From NCBI GenBank assembly GCA_000708835.1, contig DF237031.1:59840-123839 (forward strand): DNA of 64,000 nt, given 5' to 3'. The position numbers and the translations under genes are program-made. This document shows positions 46,201 to 56,214 of this stretch, in pieces (positions within the stretch are counted from its first letter, which is position 1; every line of letters begins with the position of its first letter). The notes beneath the pieces were generated by a model. That model did no database searches, had not been told where the DNA came from, and saw only the letters and a program-made list of their open reading frames with translations. The stretch comes from Klebsormidium nitens (lineage: Eukaryota > Streptophyta > Klebsormidiophyceae > Klebsormidiales > Klebsormidiaceae).

Positions 46201-47046
46201 TGTGATTTTAGACTTCCACCAGTTTGCACCGTCTGCTTCAACGCCCCCCGCCTCGTCGATTGCTTTTGTCGTCGCCTTCCTCTGACGTCCTCTCTTCTTT
46301 CTAGTCACTGCCTCCACCTTCCTCGTTAAAGTGCCCTAAAAGCTGACGTCATCTGCTATGTTCTTCAAACTTCCGCTGACGTCAGCCTCCGCTCCACAGA
46401 GCCTCGAGGTGTTCAAGACGAAACGGCGAGAAAGGGTGAGCGAGCTGATTGTGTTCAAAACCTGACGTCACTTGCTGTTGCTATTTTCCTCTAGCTGACG
46501 GCAGACTCCCTTCGCAGGACTTCCGAGTGCTCAAGATAAAGCGGCGAGAAGGGGCGGTCGAACTGGTTTGATTGAATACCTGACGTTACCTGCTGTTGCT
46601 GTCATTCTCTCGCTGACGTCCGACTCCCTTGGCAGAAACTCCGGGTGTTCATGACGAAGCGGCGAGAAGGGGCGACCGAGCTGATTTGTTCCAAATTCTG
46701 CGTCATCTGCCGTCCTCGATGCACTTCCGCTGACGTAAGCTTTTTCCCGCAGAAACTCCGGGTCTTCAAAACGAAGCGGCGCGAAGGGGTGATCGAGCGG
46801 TATGTGGACGGGAACAGCGCCGTGGGTAGGGGCCTCTTCAAGAAGGAAACGGACATCTCCCAGTTTGTGGGCCTGCGAGTTACAACCGAAGCGGGCGAAG
46901 AAGGGACCATTCAGTCATCATTTGGCAAGTCCGGAAAGTTCAAGGTGGGCCCAGATTTGTTCAAGATTTGCTGGCCGGCTGTTTCAAGGAAGTATAGGGT
47001 GAGCTCAATTGTTATGTGCTTTGAGATCATTTCGGCAGCAGATTGA
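37296..47046 (+). CDS. EEFSEC: Selenocysteine-specific translation elongation factor (eukaryotic SelB)
   Basis: Twelve exons join in phase: 37296-37389, 38611-38711, 39198-39300, 39985-40055, 40398-40457, 41118-41270, 42102-42299, 43297-43429, 44057-44140, 44511-44700, 45603-45783 and 46753 on. The GTPase motifs are all present: GHIDSGKT (G1), RGITLDLGFSAF (switch region), DCPGHASLIKTIIGGAQIID (G3) and NKVD across an exon junction (G4). Domain 2 (FLFAVDHCFPIRGQGTVLTG), domain 3 (KSMQMFHRPVQRAIQGDRVG) and the C-terminal domain (IGSRLDTDIHTNTCRLAFHG; GRGLFKKETDI) follow in family order. The protein delivers Sec-tRNA to UGA on selenoprotein mRNAs together with SBP2. After SGKFK the reading either ends at a donor (46944 or 46998) or reads to a stop at 47046; the usual final ~60 residues are not seen. 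Land plants lack this pathway. Confidence 0.93.
39709..39780 (+). pseudogene. Degenerate tRNA-Val(UAC)-like sequence in an EFSEC intron
   Basis: The D arm (GCTC-AATTGGTA-GAGC) and anticodon arm (TCTCG-TTTACAC-CGAGA, anticodon TAC at 39742-39744) are perfect. The T stem AGCGG/CCGCT also pairs, but its loop is five bases (TTCTC) instead of seven, and the acceptor arms GGGTAAT and TGTTCCC pair only in part. This looks like a decayed tRNA-Val. The GAGCATCTCG-TTTACAC-CGAGAGGG core resembles organellar rather than cytosolic plant tRNA-Val, which would suggest an organelle DNA insert; no organellar flank is visible. Confidence 0.6.
40056..40260 (+). repeat. Duplicated ~85-bp donor-side intron segment after EFSEC exon 4
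   Basis: The intron start (GTGGGTCGTCTCTTTCGTCG through AGAAGCACATTGGAAAGG) is followed at once by a second diverged copy (GTGAGGTCGTATCTCTTTCG through GGAAGCATATTGGCAAAGG). The unit begins at the donor, so this is a donor-side tandem duplication like the exon-edge copies elsewhere, though it contains little or no exon sequence. Confidence 0.75.
41505..41600 (+). repeat. ~27-bp tandem repeat, three diverged units, EFSEC intron 6
   Basis: Three units of the pattern TATCTTGGCTGTTAGCTTCG-TCCAAT follow one another with changes such as TATCCTGACTGTCAGC and TATCTTGTCGGTCAGC. Confidence 0.7.
41885..42101 (+). repeat. Echoes of the acceptor and start of EFSEC exon 42102-42299
   Basis: The acceptor and first bases of the exon (CTGCAG|TCGTCCGGAGTCGACG) recur at about 41990 as CTGCAG|TCCTCCGGAGTCTCTTC, with matching sequence around them (ACTCAATTGGACGACC... 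and ACTCAATCGGACGAC near 41910). The unit is about 112 bases. The nearest copy keeps a plausible acceptor. Confidence 0.75.
45440..45535 (+). repeat. Echo of EFSEC exon 45603-45783
   Basis: The polypyrimidine tract, acceptor and first ~55 exon bases (CTGCAG|GCCCGCAAAACCCGGTG) are repeated 126 bases upstream as CTGCAG|GCCCGCAAACCCCGGTG. The word GGTGCCCAGTGGGT and the later GACCCC are shared too. After that the copy diverges. Confidence 0.88.
46380..46752 (+). repeat. Three echoes of the acceptor and start of EFSEC exon 46753 on
   Basis: The exon start (CCGCAG|AAACTCCGGGTCTTCAAAAC, then GAAGCGGCGCGAAGGGGTGA) has direct copies upstream at about 46403, 46519 and 46636, spaced near 117 bases. 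Each is preceded by a GCTGACGT-like word and an acceptor. The nearest (AGAAACTCCGGGTGTTCATG) is the closest match in its first codons; the farther two keep GGCGAGAA and GAGCTG or GAACTG blocks. Confidence 0.9.
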
Positions 47047-48951
47047 TTGTGGAATAAGATGGAGCGGCATGCACTCAAGGCAAGGTGCAAATCAGAATCA
47101 TCGCTAATGAAGTGAGAATCAAAGAATGAGTTTGGTGCATGTCCGAGAACGGGCGTAGTGAATTGGCGATTGAACCGGTTGGGTTAGTATGAAGACTCTG
47201 GCAAGCATGGCCGCTCATTCATGTGATGGTCGAGACGAAGTTTAGGAACTTGCAGCACCATCAACTCGGGCAGTTCGTTTCCCTTATTCAGGACCTGCCA
47301 GCTGCCGATGCTTGACAATAGCTAGAACACTTCGTCGGTGGAAAGAATGGGCTTTTGATGGACCGAAGTCGCTTAAACCTCGCTCATTAAAAAACGGGCG
47401 GAGAGGTCATACTTAGAAGTTCACATCTCCTCGAACCGCGTGTGCAGCTCCATTTTCCTGGCGGGGTGCAACAGGCGAGCGGCCAAGCCAGCAAGGTAAC
47501 CCTAGAATTTAAACGCTTCATATATGATCGATCGAAGAGGATGATACAACTTTAGGAAAATTCGTGCCACGTTAGGAGAAAGTAGGTCGTTCCTTGGAAT
47601 GAGCGGATGCGCGAAGGGGGGTAACAAACGAGGGCCTCAGCAAGATAGACATTCCCTCAAGATTCGGAGGGAATCCTTTCACAGTGTAATTATGTAGGTT
47701 GAAATCTCCTCGTGCAGCTGGTGAACGTGTCCGACAGTCTTGGATACCAATCATTCCAAACAGTCCGACTACCGTACTGGACCGGCCGGTGGCTTGGATG
47801 CTTGATTGCTTGCATGTTGATTGGGCTGGAGGTGGCTGGGAAGTATGGTCGGAAGTCCCCCGGCCCTCAGTGCCACTCATGACTACTTGGCGCTGCCAGA
47901 GCCCCGTCATTGATCGGAATTAGCGCCATCGTTGCGGCTGAATTGGACCGTCTCGATGCATGCAATTAGTCGCTCACCGCACGCTCCGTCTATTTAATCA
48001 TCGTTGTTATATATCATAGTGTGTCGGATGCAAGTGAACTTAATTCAGCACGGACCACGAGTTTGTCTCAGGCAATGATGATGGCCACTAGCCTAGAATG
48101 GACGGTCGCCATGTCCAACATGACTGGCACCCGCTACATGTATCTTTCCCAAACTTGATTGCTCTGGCGGGCTGATGCTTGCCGCGTGCCAGGCTGATTC
48201 TTCAGGCTCATATTTCTAGTATGGCAAAACTAACATGTGATGAATTCAACTAGCTGACCAGACATCTTTAACACACTGTACGTGGGCTAAATGATTATCG
48301 CGTGTCGGTTTCCAGTGCCGTACAAGATCGAGTTGGAACATAACTCTATATGTCACTGTCGTGCATCATTCAGAATTGCCAATCATATCTGCGGGCGGCA
48401 GCTGTTGTTAATCCACTGAACACTGACAACGCTTCTCTGCAAAATAAGCACTTGAGCAGGCCGCGGCTGTGTGACTCGATCCGCCGAGTGCATGAAGCGA
48501 TAAGCATTTGCATGGTGGTCATGAAGAACTTGGGCCCGCGGCCGCGGTTGTGATAGTCGAAGGTTCAGCAACTGAATGATCGAAGTGTAGCTCATGTGCA
48601 TGACTGGCACCATGCGCACTTGATCGGCCTTTCTACAGCCTAAGCAGCTAGGAGCCGCCTAGCTCGCTTTAGTTCCCTGTTGCCAGCCGCTGAATTTGAC
48701 TGCTCGTGCTGGCGCATCCGCGAACTCAGAGAATCGTCTGCCACAGGTACTAAGGCTGGGGGCCGCGCAGTGGCTAACCGCGCGGCGCGGCCACGAGCGC
48801 GCGTAGGCGGCCCGGGGCGGCGGCCAGCCTGCTAGTAGCTGTACGTTGGGGCGGCCGTCTAACAAAGTCGCGCCGCGCGCGGCCGCGCACTCGAGGTGCA
48901 TATTCAAGACATAGAGACGCGGCAGAAGAGTCTTCCTGAAATTGAAGGAGA
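47047..48951. other. Intergenic DNA with a CpG-rich block before the MYND gene
   Basis: No gene is supported. The left part follows EFSEC and could hide its missing last exon, but I found no candidate. From about 48770 to 48890 the sequence is extremely rich in CG and GCGC words, ending some 60 bases before the MYND protein's start codon, which fits a CpG-rich promoter. CATGCA-type words occur around 47950-48620. Confidence 0.45.
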
Positions 48952-50515
48952 ATGGCGGAGGCAGCGTCCTGCACAATCGCACTCATCGCTTCCAAGTTGC
49001 TCTTTGACGACGTCTGGGACCATATTGAGGCAATGGCTTTTCTCACACAGCATATCTGCCAGTTCTTGCTGAAGTGGGGCGCCAGGTTGGAGGACTTTCG
49101 AGAGCCCGCGAGACTCGTCCAGGGCCTGATTGCACACAAGGAAGGCAGCGTGCTCAGGAAGCTGTCATCTCAGATCCTTTGATCGAACAGTGCTCCCTTT
49201 TTGATTAAACATATCCCTTTAGATACTCCTTGCAGCGGGTTTCCTTCTGTGTGCTTACGAAGCTGGCTTCAAGCAGACTGGCGGCGCATTTTATTGTGCA
49301 AGAAGCAGGATCTGAGAATCTTCTTCAATACATGACCTACAACATTGACATCAGCAAATTGGTGCCACTTCAAGTGAACGTACACGAGCATCAGGTTGAA
49401 CTGATCTTCATGACTAGCTTGGAAGGCCTGTTGCATTTCTCTCGTGGTTCACAGGCTTTCAGGGCAAACTTGAAAGCTTACAAGTCCCTGCCTGACGTGC
49501 TTCGGCTTGCTTTATCAGAGGAGAGGATGAGGATCTTTTCTGATCCGAGAAAGTGCCATGAAATGATCGTGGACTATTCCAGCCAACTTATAGCAACCTT
49601 GATCGAGCATTCGGACAGCCGAAAGTGGATCTTGGACTGGGGCTGGAAGGATCTAATGGATATTCTTGTTTTTTCAGTGACTTTGGAAAAATGGAACGGC
49701 AACATCATCGGCTCAGCTCTCCTTATAGGGCTCGTCCATTTGTTGAACGACTCAACAACGTTGACACAGCTACGAAGGATGAATGCAGTACAGCTTCTGC
49801 AAAAACACAAGCAGAAGATGGACGCAAGTGACCCTCTCTTCTGGGATCACTTTGAGAACTTTCTGCAAGGTCCTGGGAAGAAACACTCTCGCGGGTGTCA
49901 AAGAACAAGGTTGTGCGGCATGAAGGGGATCCGCAACCACGAGCTACTGACAATCTGCTCGTGGGAAGCGTGCCTTGCCGATCCAGAGTTCTACTGTGAT
50001 CAGAAGCGCTTTCAGGAGTGCGCTGCGTGCGGTCTGGTCGCGTACTGCTGGTGAGGGCACTTTGAACCTCTCTTAAACAACCATTGGTCGGATTAAGTCG
50101 AGTCTTCGATCGCGATCCGCCTGCAAGTGATTGGAAGAAATGGAAGGGTTGATCTTTTAGACATCTGGATTTTACTAATATTGCCGTAATGGAAAACTCA
50201 AATTTTGGTTGCGATTGTTGGAGACATGTGTACGCAGTCTTGGGTCTACGTTTTTTAGGTTGAAAGCAAGCAAATCTTCGTCATGCGAGCTCTGCAGTAC
50301 ACATGTCTCAGCAGACCTTCTGAGAGGCTAAAGTGCATTCAGACGGCTGCAAACGTTTTCATGCTCCTCTTTTGCCTACTGATTTTCATCGTCCTTCTGT
50401 CGAAAGCAAGGAGCATCACAGGCTTCATTGGCACGTGCACAAGAAAGATTGCGCACCGAGGAAGAAGAAACAAGGGATCAATTCGGAGGATGCTCCAAGC
50501 GGACGAGGGGTCTAG
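48952..50515 (+). CDS. MYND-type zinc-finger protein
   Basis: Exons 48952-49149, 49236-50050 and 50407-50515 join to 373 aa. The body is a helical, Leu-rich region typical of uncharacterised ARM-like fungal and algal proteins. The C-terminus is a MYND finger formed across the last intron: ECAACGLVAYC from exon 2 and CKEHHRLHWHVHKKDC from exon 3. This gives the C-x2-C, YC-x-C-like and H-x3-HW-x2-HK-x2-C ligands of the family. MYND fingers bind zinc and usually mediate protein contacts; no SET domain is present, so a methyltransferase role is not indicated. The first intron is only 86 bases and its GTGCTC donor is weak, so the N-terminus is less certain. Confidence 0.75.
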
Positions 50516-53334
50516 TAATCTACCCGCGTAGTGTGTCGCTTCTTCGGGAAGATGTTGTCGCTCTCATAGACCGCTAGCTTGATTTAGCGTTAAACTCAAA
50601 TGGCGAGGATGCGCTTCTAGCAAACTTCACCTTAGATCCGTAGATACGCTGCAAAATGTGCCTGGGATCTGGCACAGAATCTCATGGGCTTGAAGATATC
50701 GCTTGCATATTGCTAGAAAACGTACACGTAGACCCTAGCACGAGTTTGATGAATCCTGTAAGGATACCACCAGTAGTGTAGCACATCATCGCTCTTTGAA
50801 TGCTCAAACTGTGCTTTGATTGAGGCAGGCCGATGGTGGTGAACGTCGAAGATGGATGCCGCGAGTCTTCTTAGGACTTCCGTCGGCAATCAAATTTGTC
50901 GGAACCGGGACAGCATTTTTGAGAATCGAAGACACTGCCATCTTGAAACCTTTTCCATTGGCAGAAATGACAGCTAATACCGTCACGTCTAAATTGGCCA
51001 ACACCTTCCGCCCTCTCCTTGCTTGATCCGAGACGTTCTTGAGACCTCCGATTTGACAAGCTTTTAAGTGTTTATGCGTCTCATCTTCGCAAGCTTGTTG
51101 ACACCTCAGGCTCTCGTGATGTCATCGCTTATTGTAAGTTGCGAATTGGGAAAACTTCTGAGCTCAGGACGTTAGTATGCGACACAGCTTTCTAGAAGTG
51201 AAGCAAGGCCCATCAGATCTCCAGCTCAATCACGTGATCGCCACTAGCGGGAGCCAAATTTGCGTGCAAACGTCTCCCTTCGTCATATGTCGTGCCATGC
51301 GCGCTCGGGACTGTCTCACCATTTGGATCTCGAACGGTAGCTTAGCGGACCACCCATGCAGCAGTATTCAAAGTTTAATTATTACCGTCAAACATGAAAG
51401 GGCCGGACGATGATGCAACCCGCTAATTAGATGTTCATAGCACCCGGGGAGCACCCGGCCTAGCGAACCACCGTTGTGCTTTGCAGAGCAGTTGCTGAGC
51501 GCAGGCTTTGGTTTGGACCCGTCACGGTCAAAAGGTTTCGAACGCTTGAGCTTCCTGGAATCATATCAAGGGCCGGGCAGTAAGCGTAATTCCGAAAGTC
51601 TAAACAGCTACGAACTCGCTGCGTGAACGTGTGAATGAAACGTATCTTTACAGAAACATCTCAGGTCATCGAGTCCGCTTTTTGAGGAATTGTCCCAATC
51701 ATCCCTATAGTGGAATTGCACGTTTCCTGTAGTGATCATAGTGATAAGAGGGCGGTTTCATGTGTCGGACAGGTTCCGGGGCGCACCGTCCCTTAAATTC
51801 AATCAGATTTCCTGATTCCTTTCCCTCAGGCCAGATCGAGAACCCGTGTCACTCGTCCGAGAGAAGTTGGTTGCAATGTTACTGGCGGGTGTGTCTCTAA
51901 GGAACTCCGGTGAAATACAGACCGTTGTCCTTCACTTCTCGGCCGGTCTGCCGAAGCCTGGAATCCGGGCAGCTTGAAGTCTTTGCGCAATCTGCGCATC
52001 TGTCTGTCTGTCTATCTGTCCATCTGTCAATCTGTAAATCTGCATTTATCTCCGGGCAAAACAAGGTGGATCAAAGGAGATTCTCGGCGATCAGTCACTG
52101 GTCGGAAAGATGTTGGACCGACCCCAATGCGTCTCCGGAATGTATCCGTGATTTTATTATAGCGGATGTGTTAAAAGAATTCAACTCCGAGGTCTTTTGG
52201 AAGTGTTTCGGCGACAATTCTTCCGAAACAACTCCGAGACTGTCGCCACTGTCCGACCGGGTACGTTTCGGCGACGGTTCCGGTTTATTATGGAGGAGCG
52301 GACACGCCGCCGAGACGTTATGGTTTCCGCGACTCGGATCTCCGGCATTTAATTTCATATTGACAATGATTAAAATAATCGCGTGTCGAACCGGGCACGT
52401 CAGATCTGCCCGGGGCATATTCAGAAATCACTCTATAGGGAGTCTGCGCGGTAGGGACTTGCAACTTTTTGGAAAAAACCATGATACAATTTGGGCCTAG
52501 CCAGTACACTGCTTACAGGGCTGTAAGGATCTGCGCAGTCTGCACGGTATATGAATTTTTTCAATTCAATTTTGTGGAGAGTCACAAGTAGCACATTGGT
52601 TAACATGTCAGTCTGCAGTATGTCAGCGCTCGAGCGGCATGGGTTCGATTCTGGTTGCCGGCATTCCGCCGAATCGAACTTTTCATCTTTTGGTCCGCGC
52701 GGGCGTAATTTTCAGTCGGGTGACTCGGATACGCCGCGGAAATCTGCATCGACTCGGGGGCGTCTCGGAAATACCCACCTCTCTCCCCAGGATGCGTTAA
52801 CACCACGGAATCGAATCCGAGGCACTCCGGATTCGGGGTCAGAACTTTGTGATTGGCAGCATGCGAATGCCCTCGCCGGGAGACATGCACTTGCCACTTT
52901 CGCGTGAACTTGTAAGTTACCGCGCGGGCCACCTCAGTTCGCAGATTGAACATGCGAAGACCTGATTTCGGGCCGCGGGCGCCCGGGCCGCGGGCGGGGC
53001 CGCCGCCGAACATCTTGGACATTTGGACTCCCAGAGGGTTTTGAGGGTTCGGAATTCCAGCAGGAAAAGACGTCCGGTCGACGGAACACAATCCTGGAAG
53101 AAAGTTTGAAAAACGGAACGGAACCGGAAAATGGTTTACCCCCATGAATCCGTGAGAACTGAGGTGCTTGCTGACCTGGCACGGAATTAGCAGCCAGCTG
53201 GCGCCTCGTGCCAAGATATCACAGGCTCCAGAGTCCAATTGCACTCCAAAGCCATGCCAATGGTTGCAGATCAGGGGTCATTCGCTCTTTCACTGTTCAG
53301 CCTTTCCTGCTGAGAAAGTTCAGCGCAAGAATCA
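50516..53334. other. Intergenic DNA without supported genes
   Basis: A (TCTG)n-derived microsatellite lies at about 51997-52042. At 52589-52652 there are pol III-like A and B boxes (TAGCACATTGG; GGTTCGATTCT) 53 bases apart, without a good cloverleaf. A GC-rich patch (GGGCCGCGGGCGCCCGGGCC and similar) sits near 52970-53010. A 214-codon minus-strand open frame at 52600-53244 has no protein-like features. The right end must contain the promoter of the peroxiredoxin gene. Confidence 0.45.
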
Positions 53335-56214
53335 ATGGCTTCCGCAACTGTGCTCTCAGGCGTCAATGTCCTGGCTATTGCAAATGCGAGCCTACCCAGC
53401 TCTCGAACAACTGCAAGGCATGCTGTCTCGGCAGGCAAATTTGCGGCGCCGTCTTGCAAGCTCCCCTGCAAAGGCAGGTTGAGACCAGCTGCGATTCTGG
53501 GTGGCTCAACCTTTGTCACCAATCACGCGTGCAGCACATTCGGAGTGCCAGCAGAGAATGCCGCAAGGAGGGGTGCCTCGTCCACCACATGCAAGGTGCG
53601 CTGATAGTTCCCTCAATTCAGGATGAATGGCTTCATGTAGTCAAGAATAAGGAGAAGTCTTGTGCAGTCTTGGTTTGAAGAAAGTTTTGCAAAATCTGAT
53701 TGAGCAATGAAAAGGCACTCATTGGATGCATGCAAGCTTCAAACCTTGTTAGCACCCACCCACTAGTTGTGACCTCAGTGACAGCTCACCAAGACTTTCG
53801 ACTTGCAAGAACTGGTTAGAGTAGTAACGCTGACTGACAAATTGCTAAATCTTATCAATTTCTGCCCAGCATGTACCACTCTTGATTGGAACGTGATCCA
53901 TCCTACAGAAGTAAATGCATTGTGGAACGTCAGAAAGAACATGGCAGCTAGGTCGAAAAGAGAGACAGTCAGATGCAACAACCAGGGGAAACAGGGGCAG
54001 AGATTAAGCTGGGAAGCTGGTTCAGAATGTGGTCAGAAGTTAATCAGGATCGAAATCTTGGTTTAGAAAATGCTTCGGAGCTGGCGCGATGACCTGCTTG
54101 TATGGCAGCCATCTTGTACACTTGCTCTGATTTTTCTGCAATCATAATTTGGAACGCTCCTAAAGGGAAGACTGATCAGAGAATGCCTTGGTTTGTGACC
54201 ATGACCTAACCTGCAAAATCTCCTCAGCTGAAGATTGCGCCTCAGAAGACAAATCAATACTTCTGGCATTGAGTTTGTGACCAAAGAATAATAAGGAACT
54301 TTGGCGCTTCTTTTCCTTTTCATCAGATGCATGAAGGTAGGTCAAAGATCAGGCAGGGAAAGAGCTCTCATGAGCTGCAGGTCGCTGCTTGTTCCATTCC
54401 AAAGCTGGCGTTCTTATTCACAATCTAATGAAGAATGCTCAATCAGCTTGGAACCAGATTTGGGCACACATCCATAAAACCAGGTTGGCCACCTGCAGAC
54501 ATAGCTGATGACTTCAAAATAGCCTTCTAGATGAGACGTTTCTGCATGACACCCCGCTCTTAAGTTTCTCTGTTTCTCACTCAGGTTGATGTTGGTGATG
54601 TTGCACCGAGCTTCACCTTGAAAGACCAGAACGGGAGAGACGTAAGCCTCTCAAAGTACAAGGGGAAGCCAGTCGTCCTCTACTTCTACCCCAAGGACGA
54701 CACTCCAGGGTGCACCAAACAAGTAAGGGTCCAGATTACTTTCCTTTAAACAGTCTGTCTTTGTGTTCTTATGCAGATAGGGGCGTTTGCTTACATCTCT
54801 TTGCTACTCTGTTATCTAGATTGAGCTGAGGGATACTTGCGCGCACAGTTGAATGGAGAAGGGCACTGTTGGGAAAAGATAAACTGGGTTTGTGTCTTAC
54901 AACAATCAATTGCGTTGAGGAGAACGCCTCGTACGTACAGATGATCGCTTGATAACGTGCCCTGCTGAGTAGAAGGAGGCGAGGTCACGCGCGGTGCTTG
55001 GTCGATTCATTTCCTTTTGATCTATCCAAACTTTTACTTCTCAAAACGTATATTGCAGAAGCTTTGGACCTGCTTCACAGGATCCTACTTCTGCGTCCAC
55101 CTTTTGCAGAGGTCCTTTCGACTAGATGTCTTTCACATTTTTTTTCTTTTCGCATACACATCCTGAGAGGATCTGCTGTGTTGTGTCTTGCGGTGCTCCG
55201 CTGTTACACCTGTGCCACTCCCTTCTCAAGCGTCCTCTGTTCATGCAGGCATGCTATTTCAGGGACTCGTATGAGGCTTACAAGAAGGCAGGCGCAGAGG
55301 TGGTTGGGATCAGTGCTGACCCCGTTGACTCGCACAAGGTGACCTTTTCTTTGTTCGTTTCATATTTTCCCCCTTGCTTTTGCTGGCAGTCCTTTCAGAT
55401 GGACTCTGGAAAAGCTCGTAACAGCCCTGTTGCAGAAGCACGTACAGCCCCTAAGCAGTCGATGCCAAAGGTGGCGTACTGATACTGATTACTTTCTTTG
55501 AACGCTCGTCGACTTTGTTTTCAAGCTTGCGCTACGTAACTTTGGTCAATGAGCATCTGCATCGCCGCTCCTCTATTGCTCGTATGAGCTGTTGTCGAGC
55601 TTACGCTTTGTAGGGGCACCCTGAAACTCGCATGACGGCTGCTCTTTGATCTGTGCATTGAGAAACGGTCACCACCGTCCTTGTTGTGGAGTTGCACTTA
55701 AATCCAGGAGCGCTGTGCGGGGGTAGAATTCTGTGTCAATGTTTGTTAGAGCTGGTGTAGTTCGTCGCAATCCGTCTGGACTCTGTACTGATGGCTGTCG
55801 ATATGTGGTTTTCAGGCCTTTGCCGAGAAGCACAATCTGCCCTTCACCCTCCTCTCCGACGAGAACAGCGCCGTCCGGAAAGAGTTCGGCATCAAAAACG
55901 ACTTCCTAGGAGCCCTACCGGGCAGGCAAACGTACCTGCTTGACGGGTCGGGAACCGTCAAGCTAGTCTACAATAACCAGTTCATGCCAGAGAAGCACGT
56001 TTCGGAGACGCTGAGAGTTATTGAGATAATCAAGCCAGAGCAGAAAGAGTTGAAGGATCTTCCCAAGGTGGGGCTTGGCATGATCGGGAAGATCTTCAAG
56101 AACCCTGAGCAGATTCAAAAGGGTGGCAAAAAGGAGGAGGAGCTTGGCATGCTCGGTAAGATCTTCAAGAACCCTGAGCAGATTCAAAGGGGTGGCAAGG
56201 ACGGCGAGGCTTAG
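53335..56214 (+). CDS. PRXQ: Peroxiredoxin Q, plastid-targeted, with duplicated C-terminal tail
   Basis: Exons 53335-53595, 54585-54722, 55249-55338 and 55816-56214 join to 295 aa. Exon 1 is a Ser/Ala/Arg-rich chloroplast transit peptide ([20 protein letters not shown]). The mature protein has the Prx Q core: [38 protein letters not shown] with the peroxidatic Cys in TPGCT and the resolving Cys five residues later (ACYF), [22 protein letters not shown] and [12 protein letters not shown]. It reduces peroxides using thioredoxin, in plants at the thylakoid. Ordinary Prx Q ends soon after the [14 protein letters not shown] helix. This one continues about 60 residues with two near-identical ~23-residue units built on [18 protein letters not shown] and [18 protein letters not shown]. 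The tail's role is unknown; it could form amphipathic helices for membrane or partner binding. Confidence 0.95.

Noticed and set aside
51910-52500. 196-codon open frame on the plus strand
   Set aside because: It runs through a TCTG microsatellite (SVCLSVHLSICKS) and shows no conserved motif.
52600-53244. 214-codon open frame on the minus strand
   Set aside because: Composition is irregular, no domain or splice context, and it covers SINE-like and GC-rich intergenic sequence upstream of PRXQ. It probably arises by chance in GC-rich DNA.
53335-56214. Selenoprotein form of peroxiredoxin
   Set aside because: The peroxidatic position is a TGC cysteine codon, and no in-frame TGA replaces it.
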